A stretch of 7,133 nucleotides of DNA from RGIG7213 sp045636245 (GTDB lineage: Bacteria; Bacillota; Clostridia; Oscillospirales; CAG-272), in the NCBI GenBank assembly GCA_045636245.1, contig JAZTXA010000157.1, positions 1 to 7,133 on the forward strand. The letters run 5' to 3'. Each line of letters begins with the position of its first letter. The first letter of the stretch is position 1. Position numbers and translations under genes: made by a program. Below, piece by piece: positions 1 to 6,492 of the stretch. A model generated the notes under the pieces. That model did not search any database. It worked only from the letters and a program-made list of their open reading frames with translations, and was not told where the DNA came from.

Positions 1-478
1 TTTTTGCAGGATAGCACGATTTAAACCCGTCACATACTATCGGTGAGCTATATGAGGCGAACCCATCCATTGACGGGGCAGTGCCGAAAATACAAAGCAT
101 TTTATCACACTTTGCCGAGGCAAGTCTGCACGGGTCATTGACGGAGCCTGTACCGACAGATAAAACAGCTACGTCACGATCGCGTATAAGCGATTCTATT
201 TCTTCTACCTCTTTCATTGTTGCCACGCGAAGATCATCGTATATTTTAAATTCCACATTAAATCCGTCAAGACTTTCGATAATACCGTCTGATGCCTTGA
301 GCGTATTTCTATCAGCAACAAGTAAAATATTGTTCGGAAAACAATTATTTTTGAGTATTTCACCGACTTTATTGACAAGCCCCGTGCCTATTTGTATATC
401 CTTAATTGAAGTTGTGTGCTTTACACCGCACGTGCATTTACCCTCAAAGGATTTTATAATATCAAGAATTTCTGACAT
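1..478 (-). CDS. araM: sn-glycerol-1-phosphate dehydrogenase (AraM/EgsA type), N-terminal part, cut by window edge
   Basis: The first 159 residues are visible and the gene runs off the left edge; the family is usually about 350-430 aa. Family enzymes interconvert dihydroxyacetone phosphate and sn-glycerol 1-phosphate with NAD(P)H in the cytosol, and belong to the iron-containing/metal-dependent alcohol dehydrogenase superfamily. Seen here are a dinucleotide-binding loop, VGTGSVND (residues 108-115, with G109, G111 and D115), and the family hallmark TAPSMDGFAS (133-142) followed by SPIVCDGFK (145-153). Both align by eye with remembered Bacillus AraM. Metal ligands would lie beyond the edge. 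The N-terminus carries C15-x-C17-G and H21, perhaps a small extra metal site (inference). The ATG at 478 is chosen because AGGAGG lies 4 nt upstream. The gene follows repeat copy 1 and the YitT gene on the same strand. No clear promoter of its own is seen, so it may depend on read-through. Related glycerol or 3-dehydroquinate-synthase-like dehydrogenases are less likely given the TAPSxDG motif. Confidence 0.88.
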   Translation of the reverse strand, partial: MSEILDIIKSFEGKCTCGVKHTTSIKDIQIGTGLVNKVGEILKNNCFPNNILLVADRNTLKASDGIIESLDGFNVEFKIYDDLRVATMKEVEEIESLIRDRDVAVLSVGTGSVNDPCRLASAKCDKMLCIFGTAPSMDGFASYSSPIVCDGFKSCYPAK

Positions 479-482
479 TGTG

Positions 483-488
483 CCTCCT
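483..488 (-). promoter_or_regulatory. Ribosome binding site of the AraM-type gene
   Basis: On the minus strand AGGAGG is followed by 4 nt (CACA) and the ATG at 478. It fixes the start of the partial dehydrogenase. The spacing is slightly short but the match is perfect. Confidence 0.75.
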
Positions 489-499
489 GTATATTGTAT

Positions 500-520
500 A
501 AAAGATTTCCGCAGGAAATC
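500..520 (-). terminator. Possible terminator of the YitT gene inside repeat copy 1
   Basis: Read on the minus strand, the small palindrome AGATTTCC...GGAAATCT is followed directly by TTTATA, so the RNA would end in a hairpin with a short U-run (UCUUUUA). This comes about 70 nt after the YitT stop and just before the AraM-type gene. The U-run is short and the hairpin is only moderately GC-rich, so leaky termination is plausible. Copy 2 of the repeat lacks a good T-run. Confidence 0.35.
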
Positions 521-580
521 TGCGCCCTATGCCTGCGGGGCGGCTCGTAATCGAGCCGTGTGGGGCGCAGGTGGGCGCAG
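503..580. repeat. Compound inverted repeat, copy 1 of a dispersed element
   Basis: The unit contains three perfect nested or adjacent palindromes. AGATTTCC (503-510) pairs with GGAAATCT (513-520) around a 2-nt centre in this register. CTGCGCCC (520-527) pairs with GGGCGCAG (573-580), enclosing CCTGCG (532-537) with CGCAGG (566-571). The innermost stem is CGGCTCG (541-547) with CGAGCCG (552-558) and a TAAT loop. Positions 503-526 are identical to 6997-7020, and GCCTGCGGG recurs at the same offset (531-539 and 7025-7033), in the same orientation. It sits between the YitT stop and the next gene. No ORF here looks real. It is probably a REP/MITE-like or RNA-forming intergenic repeat of the host genome. 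It is much more GC-rich than its surroundings. Confidence 0.8.
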
Positions 581-591
581 AAAAATAATAT

Positions 592-1500
592 TTATTTTAT
601 ATGCTTAAAGTTTCCGTACGTTTCATTTACTGTTTCAACGAAAGAAAACGTTTCATCGTATTCGTTTAAAATATTTTGCAAGTCAATAAGCTGATGCTTG
701 TTTACAACACATATAACCACGGCTTTTTCGTTCTTGCTGAACGAACCGAGTGCTGACAGCTTTGTTGAGCTGTGGCGGAGCTTTACGGTTATATCATTCA
801 TTATTTCGTCTGCATGCGTTGTGATTATTGTGAACTTGCACGCTGTTTTTGTACCCTTTATTATAAAACTGCCTATGAAGCTTGAAATAAAACAATACAA
901 AATGCAAAGACAAACAGGCTTATAATCGTAAACAAGTACGTTGTTTTCGCCCGGAACTGCGTAAACAAAGAACGAAATGATGGCAACAAATGCATTGAGT
1001 ATAAATGTAACCCAGAAGAAATTAAGGTCGGGCTTTTTTGCATTGATGTACTTGGAAATAATATCCGTACCGCCTGTTGACGAGTCTGTTCTGAAGCATA
1101 TACCGTACACAAAACCGCTTATAACACCGCTTAAAAGTACGGGGAATATTGTGTCATGTCCCTGGGCATTGTACTGAAATTGCTCAAGCCCGATATTCTG
1201 TAAGCAAATAAATGCAAGGGAATATGTAAGACAGAAAACAAGACTGCGTTTTGCGAACCTTTTGTTTACCAAAAAGTATGCAAGCGTACAAAGCGGGATA
1301 TTGATTATCAGCGACATGTAACCGATACTGAATCCCGTTTTGTACTGTATCATTGTTGCAATACCGTTCAGCCCCGCAGGAGCAAATCCGTTTTGTACAA
1401 TGAAAAGCTGATAGTTAAATGCAAGCAACACAGCAATCAAAACGATCGTAATATATGAAAAAGCAATTTTTAAAAATATTCTTTTATTTGAATTTGACAC
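592..1500 (-). CDS. YitT-family (UPF0750/DUF2179) membrane protein
   Basis: A predicted 302-aa integral membrane protein of the YitT family, widespread in Bacillota in several paralogues; its transport or signalling role is not established. Seen are about five hydrophobic segments in residues 8-215, the family signature FAPAGLNGIATM (39-50) after the first helix, and SSTGGTDII (140-148). A soluble C-terminal domain of DUF2179 type (about 216-302) contains RHSSTKLSALGSFSKNEKA and ends with ETVNETYG. Length and layout match the family (about 280-300 aa). A GTG start at 1500 is preferred because GGCGGTGA lies 4 nt upstream. A TTG at 1515 would add five residues but has its GAGG almost touching the start codon. 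The gene has its own promoter (1539-1567) and is probably monocistronic or leaks into the AraM-type gene through repeat copy 1. Family assignment is firm; function is unknown. Confidence 0.9.
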   Translation of the reverse strand: MSNSNKRIFLKIAFSYITIVLIAVLLAFNYQLFIVQNGFAPAGLNGIATMIQYKTGFSIGYMSLIINIPLCTLAYFLVNKRFAKRSLVFCLTYSLAFICLQNIGLEQFQYNAQGHDTIFPVLLSGVISGFVYGICFRTDSSTGGTDIISKYINAKKPDLNFFWVTFILNAFVAIISFFVYAVPGENNVLVYDYKPVCLCILYCFISSFIGSFIIKGTKTACKFTIITTHADEIMNDITVKLRHSSTKLSALGSFSKNEKAVVICVVNKHQLIDLQNILNEYDETFSFVETVNETYGNFKHIK

Positions 1501-1504
1501 CTTT

Positions 1505-1512
1505 TCACCGCC
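1505..1512 (-). promoter_or_regulatory. Ribosome binding site deciding the GTG start of the YitT gene
   Basis: GGCGGTGA on the minus strand matches the anti-Shine-Dalgarno sequence at 7 of 8 positions and lies 4 nt before GTG at 1500, which puts the GG core at the usual distance. The alternative TTG at 1515 has only an adjacent GAGG. Confidence 0.6.
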
Positions 1513-1538
1513 CAAACCTCATTTTATTAAACGTATGC

Positions 1539-1567
1539 ATTGTATCACACATTCAGTCATAAATCAA
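1539..1567 (-). promoter_or_regulatory. Sigma-A promoter of the YitT gene
   Basis: On the minus strand, TTGATT (1562-1567) is a -35 box, followed by a 17-nt spacer and TACAAT (1539-1544) as the -10 box. TGA directly precedes the -10 box, giving an extended -10 (TGn). The leader to the GTG start would be about 30 nt. This supports separate transcription from the upstream lipoprotein unit. Confidence 0.7.
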
Positions 1568-1584
1568 TAGCATATTTGGATTTA

Positions 1585-2847
1585 TCAAAGTTCCTCTAAA
1601 ATATAGTTAGTTATTGTATCGGTTACACGCTGGGGTACGGCAGGGAATGATGATGGAGTTCCGAATTTAATTTTATCAGCAGTAAGGGAAACATCTGCAT
1701 TTCCGTTGCTTTTCTGTGTAAAGGTGAAAGCAGGGGTACGTTTGCCTGAATTTATCGTTATGTTAAATTCATCACTTATCGTATATTTTTCATTCTGATA
1801 TGATTCATTCAATACTTTCTTGTACGATGCAGATGCTTTAGGTGTGCTTTCGTCTGATATGTCAAGTTGGAAAGTCATATCGTCATTTCGTATGCACTTG
1901 ATATATATCTTGTCTTGATAAACACCTTCATAATAGCTTTCGTCTTTTTTTGAATTAAGAGTTATAGTGCCGCTTATTGGCTTATTGTCCTTGTATATGA
2001 CGTCTGTATATGTAATTTCACTTGTTATCGGCTCTGTGATACCGAGCGATGGATTTGAATATTCCATAAAAGTATATGAGGATATTTTACCGTCACTGCT
2101 TTCGGAAAAGCTTGTTGTCTGTTTTATTTTTCCGACGGTATCCTCATCGACTGTTATTTCGAGTGTTACCTTGTTTTCTGCAAGGGAGTATGTGCCGTGT
2201 CCTTCGTATTTTCTCAAAAATGTTTTCGTCTGATCCTCTGTAAAGTTCATAGCCGTGCATATATCACGTGCTATGTCATTGATATATGATTTTGCAAAGG
2301 TACAGCTTTTTCCGTCGTCGCTCATGGTAAGCATATCAGAAGTAAGCTTGAGCGAGTCGCTTTCCGCGTCAATGCCGTATATTTCACTTGTATCAATGCC
2401 GAATACGGTGAAAACGGTAGATCTGTTGGGAATATCATCATTCAGCTCTACTGCCTTGTGAAACATCGCCTGACCTCTTGCGTCAACAGCATAGAAAAGA
2501 AATCCTGCGGCTTCAACACCGTAAAATTTAATATCCGATGTTGGTATATATACGACATCTTTTTTGCGTTTTACCGATTGTGGCAGGGAGGAAAAAGCGG
2601 AAGTGCCTGAAAAGCCCGATATCTCAAAGTCACCCGTGAAATGCTCAAAAAGAGATTCGGGGGCTTCATATTCTTCGGCTTTTTTCATCAGACTCAATGC
2701 AGCACTTATTACTTCGTTTTCCCCGTTTTCGGTAACCTCCGTACTGTCAACATTTGTACTTGACGAACTTTCATCAGTTCCGCACGATGCAAACAAAAAT
2801 GTTAATGCCAAGGCGAAAGAGATTACAGCGATAAATTTAATCTTCAT
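1585..2847 (-). CDS. Lipoprotein of unknown function (420 aa)
   Basis: I do not recognise a family. The N-terminus is a typical lipoprotein signal: basic MKIK, a hydrophobic core (about 5-18) and a lipobox-like FASC with the lipidated Cys at residue 22. A Ser/Thr/Glu-rich linker follows (about 23-47), as is common after the lipid anchor in Gram-positive surface proteins. The rest is soluble, rich in alternating polar/hydrophobic stretches and Thr/Ser, suggesting mostly beta structure. The mature chain contains no further membrane helix and no enzymatic motif I can name. It should sit on the outer face of the cytoplasmic membrane. The ATG at 2847 has AAAGGA about 10 nt upstream, and the gene begins 19 nt after the stop of the 82-aa membrane protein, with which it is probably co-transcribed. 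It could be a substrate-binding, sensory or LolA-like lipid-contacting protein, but nothing in the sequence decides this. Confidence 0.85.
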   Translation of the reverse strand: MKIKFIAVISFALALTFLFASCGTDESSSSTNVDSTEVTENGENEVISAALSLMKKAEEYEAPESLFEHFTGDFEISGFSGTSAFSSLPQSVKRKKDVVYIPTSDIKFYGVEAAGFLFYAVDARGQAMFHKAVELNDDIPNRSTVFTVFGIDTSEIYGIDAESDSLKLTSDMLTMSDDGKSCTFAKSYINDIARDICTAMNFTEDQTKTFLRKYEGHGTYSLAENKVTLEITVDEDTVGKIKQTTSFSESSDGKISSYTFMEYSNPSLGITEPITSEITYTDVIYKDNKPISGTITLNSKKDESYYEGVYQDKIYIKCIRNDDMTFQLDISDESTPKASASYKKVLNESYQNEKYTISDEFNITINSGKRTPAFTFTQKSNGNADVSLTADKIKFGTPSSFPAVPQRVTDTITNYILEEL

Positions 2848-2866
2848 AAGTCATATATCCTTTACG

Positions 2867-3115
2867 TTAATGTTTTCTTTTTTCGCTTGCTTCGGCGGCT
2901 TTGCACATTATCTTGATTATCAGATACCTTACGGTTCTGACGGTAACAAAAATAATAAAATATCCTCCGACGGTAATAGCATAATATTGCCACGGAAATG
3001 AGAATATCAAACCGATAATGATAAACAAAACAGGAATTGTTGAATACCTTATAAAATTCCATATTCTTACCATTATCGGGAAAACATCATCAATAAAAGT
3101 TAATGGTCTTTTCAT
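2867..3115 (-). CDS. Small two-helix membrane protein (82 aa)
   Basis: A predicted 82-aa integral membrane protein of unknown family. Two hydrophobic helices are visible, about residues 25-42 (starting STIPVLFIIIG) and 44-66 (YYAITVGGYFIIFVTV), joined by a very short SFPWQ turn, so a helical hairpin is likely. The C-terminal tail is basic and charged (KAAEASEKRKH), and the N-terminal segment is amphipathic (MKRPLTFIDDVFPIM). The positive charges near both ends suggest both termini are cytoplasmic. AAGGA lies 6 nt upstream of the ATG. A promoter lies 49-77 nt upstream and the lipoprotein gene follows after 19 nt, so the two probably form a bicistronic unit. That suggests a partner role, such as membrane anchoring or small regulatory subunit, but this is inference. 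Overlapping frames on the same strand have no ribosome binding site as good as this one. Confidence 0.75.
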   Translation of the reverse strand: MKRPLTFIDDVFPIMVRIWNFIRYSTIPVLFIIIGLIFSFPWQYYAITVGGYFIIFVTVRTVRYLIIKIMCKAAEASEKRKH

Positions 3116-3163
3116 ATTTTTCCTTGCCTTGAACTACTGTAATTCATCTTTTAAACCACCTTC

Positions 3164-3192
3164 GTTATATCATAATTATGTGAATTTTTCAA
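3164..3192 (-). promoter_or_regulatory. Sigma-A promoter of the small membrane protein/lipoprotein unit
   Basis: On the minus strand, TTGAAA (3187-3192) is a -35 box, then a 17-nt spacer and TATAAC (3164-3169) as the -10 box, preceded by TGA (extended -10). It lies between the terminator of the ABC operon and the ATG at 3115, so the two downstream genes can be expressed independently of the GntR operon. Confidence 0.7.
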
Positions 3193-3205
3193 GTCAGAAG
3201 GGCAG

Positions 3206-3236
3206 TAAAGCCGTTTGCAAAAAGCAAACGGCTTTA
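3206..3236 (-). terminator. Strong stem-loop terminator of the GntR/ABC operon
   Basis: A perfect 13-bp stem (3206-3218 with 3224-3236) with a 5-nt A/T loop starts 2 nt after the stop codon of the 436-aa protein. On the minus strand the 3' arm ends in GGCTTTA. The U-rich part lies within the A-U base of the stem rather than as a long free U-tract. The stem is nearly symmetric, so it could act in both directions, but all neighbouring genes are on the minus strand. Confidence 0.8.
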
Positions 3237-3238
3237 AA

Positions 3239-4549
3239 TTATATATTTATATCAAGAGAATAATAATCGTAGTCTGAAAGCCAATAATCTCCTTGGATAT
3301 GTTTTGAAAGGTTACATTTGTATTTTCCTATGTAAAGAAGTCCGCTTTTGTCATAGACGCTTACAAAGAAGTGGTAATATTCATTGTTTCCTGTTGAATA
3401 AGGATGGATGGCCTGCATAAATACCGCACGCTCACCGTCGAAGTCCACGTATCTCAAATAATCGTATTTCGAAAGATTTTTTTCTTTATCATATACGGTC
3501 ATACTGTGCTTGTAAGTTCCGTCGGGTAAGACGGTATAAAAGTGCATTTCCGTTTCGTTGTCATTTTCATTTGCCTTGCTGTTATAATCGTATATTTCGA
3601 TTTGAAGAAAATCGTCTTTTAGAAATACAGTTCCGTCTGCAGATTCGGAGTTTTCATCCGATACCTGTATGTTTTGTATACACTCCATTGTTTTTAAATC
3701 AAGCACACGGAGGAGAATTTTATTGTGCTCCTTATCAGTCCCCAGAAAAACAAGTGTTTTGTCTGTAGAATGTACTTCGTTTATTATGAAATCATCACCC
3801 GGATCATATGCAAGCTTAAGCGTATCTTCATAAACCTCATTTTCACCGTAATTTATTGTGTAAAGGCAGTTATCTTCTTTTTCATAAGGCGAATAAATAT
3901 CTTTTGAATAGATAAAAAATACTGTATCCGATGTGTAAGTCGCTGTATATGCAGAGATATAAAGATCACATGATATACCGCTTGCGCCGTCGGATTCTGC
4001 GTGAAATATGATCTCGCATTCTTCGGGAACAGGTGTTTTGAAAAATTCGTTTACCTTGTCGTTTAAGCGCTGAAGTTTTTCCTCGCTTAAAAGAACATCG
4101 GGCAGATCAACGTCAACCATCAATGGCAGATATTCACAGAAATCACGGAGCTTGAAGGTTTCACTGACAAATTTTTTTTCTTTCTTTGCGGTCTTTACAA
4201 TTTCTGCATATTTATCGGAAATCGATTTTATATTGCCTAAATCTGAGGATATCGAAATACCGCTTTTATCACGTTCATATCCGAGGGGGATACCCTCTGT
4301 GCTGAATCTGAAATCTGTTTTACATTCGGGTTTAATCCCAATGGTGTAATCGGTCTTCCAATTCAGCTTGCGCTCATAGTTTGTTTCCATTGTGAATTTA
4401 ACACCGTTTGCATGGATTTTGTCGCCGTAGATGACTTCTTCCTCAAACGATATTTTATCTTTACCTGCGTTTACTTCGGCGGTCATATATACCGTACCTG
4501 CACTGAGCAAAACAGCAAAAATCAAAATTATAACGGTCAGTTTTTTCAT
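3239..4549 (-). CDS. Membrane-anchored or secreted protein with probable beta-propeller half, last gene of ABC operon
   Basis: A 436-aa protein I cannot assign to a named family. The N-terminus has MKK and one hydrophobic segment (4-24). A signal-peptidase-like VNA at 26-28 suggests cleavage, otherwise it is an uncleaved anchor. There is no lipobox. Residues about 29-190 are mixed alpha/beta and charged. From about 195 onward there are recurring strand patterns such as KILLRVLDLKTMECIQNIQV, HFYTVLPDGTYKHSMTVYD and YHFFVSVYDKSGLLYIGKY, typical of beta-propeller blades (inference from pattern). The region is rich in Asp, Tyr and Asn. The ATG overlaps the ATPase stop as ATGA, with GGAGG 7 nt upstream, so translation is coupled. 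The strong terminator follows immediately. Coupling to an ABC ATPase suggests it acts outside the membrane with the transporter, as a sensor, substrate capture or processing partner. No catalytic motif is visible. Confidence 0.85.
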   Translation of the reverse strand: MKKLTVIILIFAVLLSAGTVYMTAEVNAGKDKISFEEEVIYGDKIHANGVKFTMETNYERKLNWKTDYTIGIKPECKTDFRFSTEGIPLGYERDKSGISISSDLGNIKSISDKYAEIVKTAKKEKKFVSETFKLRDFCEYLPLMVDVDLPDVLLSEEKLQRLNDKVNEFFKTPVPEECEIIFHAESDGASGISCDLYISAYTATYTSDTVFFIYSKDIYSPYEKEDNCLYTINYGENEVYEDTLKLAYDPGDDFIINEVHSTDKTLVFLGTDKEHNKILLRVLDLKTMECIQNIQVSDENSESADGTVFLKDDFLQIEIYDYNSKANENDNETEMHFYTVLPDGTYKHSMTVYDKEKNLSKYDYLRYVDFDGERAVFMQAIHPYSTGNNEYYHFFVSVYDKSGLLYIGKYKCNLSKHIQGDYWLSDYDYYSLDINI

Positions 4550-5280
4550 TCTTCGTCCTCCGTCATGCTGTCAAGGGCACGGCTTACCCTATCGTTTTGG
4601 TAGCTGTAGGATTCCTTTATAAACTCAACAAGTGTTTTGCCCTCATCTTCAAGCGTGTCCGTTTCAAAATCAGCAATTATCTTACCGCCTTTTATAAGCA
4701 CGGCACGGCTGATAAAGCCCGAAACCTCATCGATAAGATGCGTGGAGAGCATGACTGTTTCATTCGGTTCCAAAATTCCAAGCAGAACCTTGTAAAAATC
4801 CTCACGGTTGAATATATCGTTACCCGTAAACGGTTCATCCATAAAGATATAGTCAGCTCCCTGACAGAGAGATAAAATAACTTCAAGCTGGTCTTTTTGC
4901 CCTTTTGAAAAATGCTTCACCGCTTTATTTCTCGGAAGCTTAAAGAAATTCATAAGTCCGTCATAACGCTTGTCGGAGAATTTGTCAAAATGCTCCTTGT
5001 AAAAATCACGGTGCGCATCGGGGGAAAGAGTGGGGAACAAAGAATTTTCAGTCGTTGCAAATGATATTCTTGCAATGTTTTTGTGCGTTATTTTTTCACC
5101 GTCAAGTGTTATTTCACCCTTGTAGCGGATATATCCTAAAATACACTTCATAAGCGTAGTCTTACCTGCGCCGTTTTCGCCGAATAACCCGATTATCTGC
5201 CCCTGCGGTATTGTAAGGTTAACATCTTCAAGTGCTGTTTTTGCACCGTATTTTTTTGTTAAATTCTTTATTTCTATCAT
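4546..5280 (-). CDS. ABC transporter ATP-binding protein (YtrB/CcmA-like)
   Basis: A 244-aa cytoplasmic ATPase that should power the membrane proteins encoded upstream. Walker A is GENGAGKTT (34-42), the signature loop is FSKGQ (124-128) in place of LSGGQ, Walker B is YIFMDEP (144-150) with catalytic E149, and the H-loop is H181 in LSTHLIDE. The D-loop region is GNDIF. The Q-loop is atypical: ATTENSLFPTLS (75-86) has Thr or Glu where Gln is normally found, as I recall is common in YtrB-like exporters of Clostridia. The C-terminus adds an acidic tail (DSMTEDEE). Length is normal for a single nucleotide-binding domain of the ABC-2 exporter class. GGAGAG lies 6 nt before the ATG, whose ATGA overlaps the stop of the 160-aa membrane protein. 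The other end overlaps the next gene in the same way. Confidence 0.95.
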   Translation of the reverse strand: MIEIKNLTKKYGAKTALEDVNLTIPQGQIIGLFGENGAGKTTLMKCILGYIRYKGEITLDGEKITHKNIARISFATTENSLFPTLSPDAHRDFYKEHFDKFSDKRYDGLMNFFKLPRNKAVKHFSKGQKDQLEVILSLCQGADYIFMDEPFTGNDIFNREDFYKVLLGILEPNETVMLSTHLIDEVSGFISRAVLIKGGKIIADFETDTLEDEGKTLVEFIKESYSYQNDRVSRALDSMTEDEE

Positions 5281-5759
5281 AATAAACTCTCCATAATAAA
5301 ATCAAACAGTATGTTGTGCTTTAAGTATATATCCGGTGTAAGGATATAGTAGAGTATAAACATAATTGTAAGCGCCAGCTTTTCTATAAGTATGCAGAAA
5401 ACTACATAACAAAAGGGGACTGTAAGGCAAAGCTTTTCTGTTGCCCGCCATATGGGTAAACGGCGTGTAAGATATATACTTTTGCTTTTTATGAGATACA
5501 TATATCTGTAGATCATAAAGCATATCATAATTCCAGATAGCACAGAGAAGCCAATCGGTCCTTTGTCAATTATATCGCTGAAGTAAGGTATCGTCCTGCC
5601 GCCGGGGGATTCCTTTGCCCAGTTCAGTTCATGATTGAATGTTGAGGCAAACGGTGATATAAGCATTAAAAGTGCAAGAATACCGCCTATGATCAAAGTG
5701 CATATTTCAGGGTAGATATCAAGCCCGGGAGGGGAATATTTTTTAATTAATTTCTTCAT
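5277..5759 (-). CDS. Small ABC-2-like permease component (160 aa, about 4 membrane helices)
   Basis: A 160-aa hydrophobic protein in the operon, between a larger membrane protein and the ATPase. Predicted helices lie at about 19-37, 69-90, 111-126 and 128-142. The loop after helix 1 (about 38-68) is hydrophilic, with FNHELNWAKESPGGR, and is probably extracytoplasmic. Just after helix 2 is a basic motif, YLTRRLP (96-102), similar to YTVKRLQ in the gene upstream, probably on the cytoplasmic side where the ATPase coupling helix would dock. It is shorter than a usual 6-helix ABC-2 permease, so it is probably a half-size partner. The ATG at 5759 has AGGAGG 6 nt upstream and overlaps the preceding gene by 17 nt. 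Family assignment rests on context and topology, not on a recognised domain. Confidence 0.75.
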   Translation of the reverse strand: MKKLIKKYSPPGLDIYPEICTLIIGGILALLMLISPFASTFNHELNWAKESPGGRTIPYFSDIIDKGPIGFSVLSGIMICFMIYRYMYLIKSKSIYLTRRLPIWRATEKLCLTVPFCYVVFCILIEKLALTIMFILYYILTPDIYLKHNILFDFIMESLL

Positions 5760-6492
5760 CTTCTTCCTCCTTATCGCCGTGTACTGTCATAAGTGCTCTT
5801 ACTGTTACAATAAATGCAGCAAGGTGCAAGGTTATATTGTTTGATATATCGCCGATACTGCAGATGAACGTCATACACAGAATTATGAAAAGCACGATTA
5901 TCGAATAGCCGAATTTTCCGTGTCTGCCTTTGAAAGAGAAGGAAGATGATGCAAAAGCAAGGCCGACGATTATGAAAGCATTTCGGACGGATAAAAATGT
6001 GTCCTCAAGCGGTAAAATACTGTGTAAAAAGTCAACTCTGTAAAATGCTAAAAACAGTGACTGTTCACTGATGAATTTATCGGGCACTGTGCTTATGTAG
6101 TACTTGCACATTACGAACAAAAGCACCGCTTGAAGCGCAAAAAGTATGAAAAATATAAGTGCGTTGTAAATAGTCTGTATGTAGAAAAATTTCTTTTCGC
6201 TTATTTGGAGCCGTTTTACTGTATATTCGGTCTTCTCAGAATGGTTTGAGGGGGATATGATAAGCCGACATACAAGAAAAAGACAGACGAAAAATGTTAT
6301 AGCGTAGAAGGATGTGAATGTTTCTTCAAGTATGGGCAGCTTGCCGTTCTGGGAATAAAGCTGTAAATTGTTTTTAAGGCTTATGTAATAATATGAAAGC
6401 TGTGAAACGGACAAAAGCATGAAGCATGCAAGGATCTTGTAAAATGAAATTTTCCCTAAAAGTCCGAAAACTGAAATATATTTTTTCATCAT
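5743..6492 (-). CDS. ABC-2-like permease component (249 aa, about 6 membrane helices)
   Basis: A 249-aa polytopic membrane protein. Predicted helices are at about 17-37, 62-80, 106-129, 172-185, 195-213 and 220-237, the number expected for an ABC-2 permease. A hydrophilic loop after helix 2 carries SEKTEYTVKRLQISEKKF (85-102), whose YTVKRL resembles YLTRRL in the 160-aa neighbour. A later segment, FYRVDFLHSILPLED (150-164), is amphipathic. The C-terminus is strongly acidic (DKEEEDEEIN). The ATG at 6492 is chosen because it overlaps the GntR stop by one base (TGATG) and has GGGAG 5 nt upstream. The next ATG (6489) and a TTG at 6504 are possible alternatives. It is presumably the main membrane part of the exporter, paired with the 160-aa protein. 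The substrate is not evident. Confidence 0.78.
   Translation of the reverse strand: MMKKYISVFGLLGKISFYKILACFMLLSVSQLSYYYISLKNNLQLYSQNGKLPILEETFTSFYAITFFVCLFLVCRLIISPSNHSEKTEYTVKRLQISEKKFFYIQTIYNALIFFILFALQAVLLFVMCKYYISTVPDKFISEQSLFLAFYRVDFLHSILPLEDTFLSVRNAFIIVGLAFASSSFSFKGRHGKFGYSIIVLFIILCMTFICSIGDISNNITLHLAAFIVTVRALMTVHGDKEEEDEEIN

Noticed and set aside
81..608. Plus-strand open frame of 175 codons
   Set aside because: It lies antisense to the AraM-type gene, has no ribosome binding site, and runs on through the GC-rich repeat. Its translation shows no family motif, while the minus strand shows clear dehydrogenase motifs.
1501..1515. TTG start at 1515 for the YitT gene
   Set aside because: Its only GAGG is 1 nt from the start codon, whereas GTG at 1500 has GGCGGTGA at the usual distance. 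It remains possible but less likely.
1559..1585. 7-bp inverted repeat (ATAAATC/GATTTAT) after the lipoprotein gene, considered as terminator
   Set aside because: It is AT-only apart from one pair, has a 13-nt loop and no following T-run, and overlaps the YitT -35 box, so it is probably chance.
2862..3062. Overlapping minus-strand frame of 66 codons within the small membrane protein gene
   Set aside because: It overlaps the 82-aa frame almost fully and has a less plausible composition. The 82-aa frame has the ribosome binding site, two clean helices and fits the 19-nt gap.
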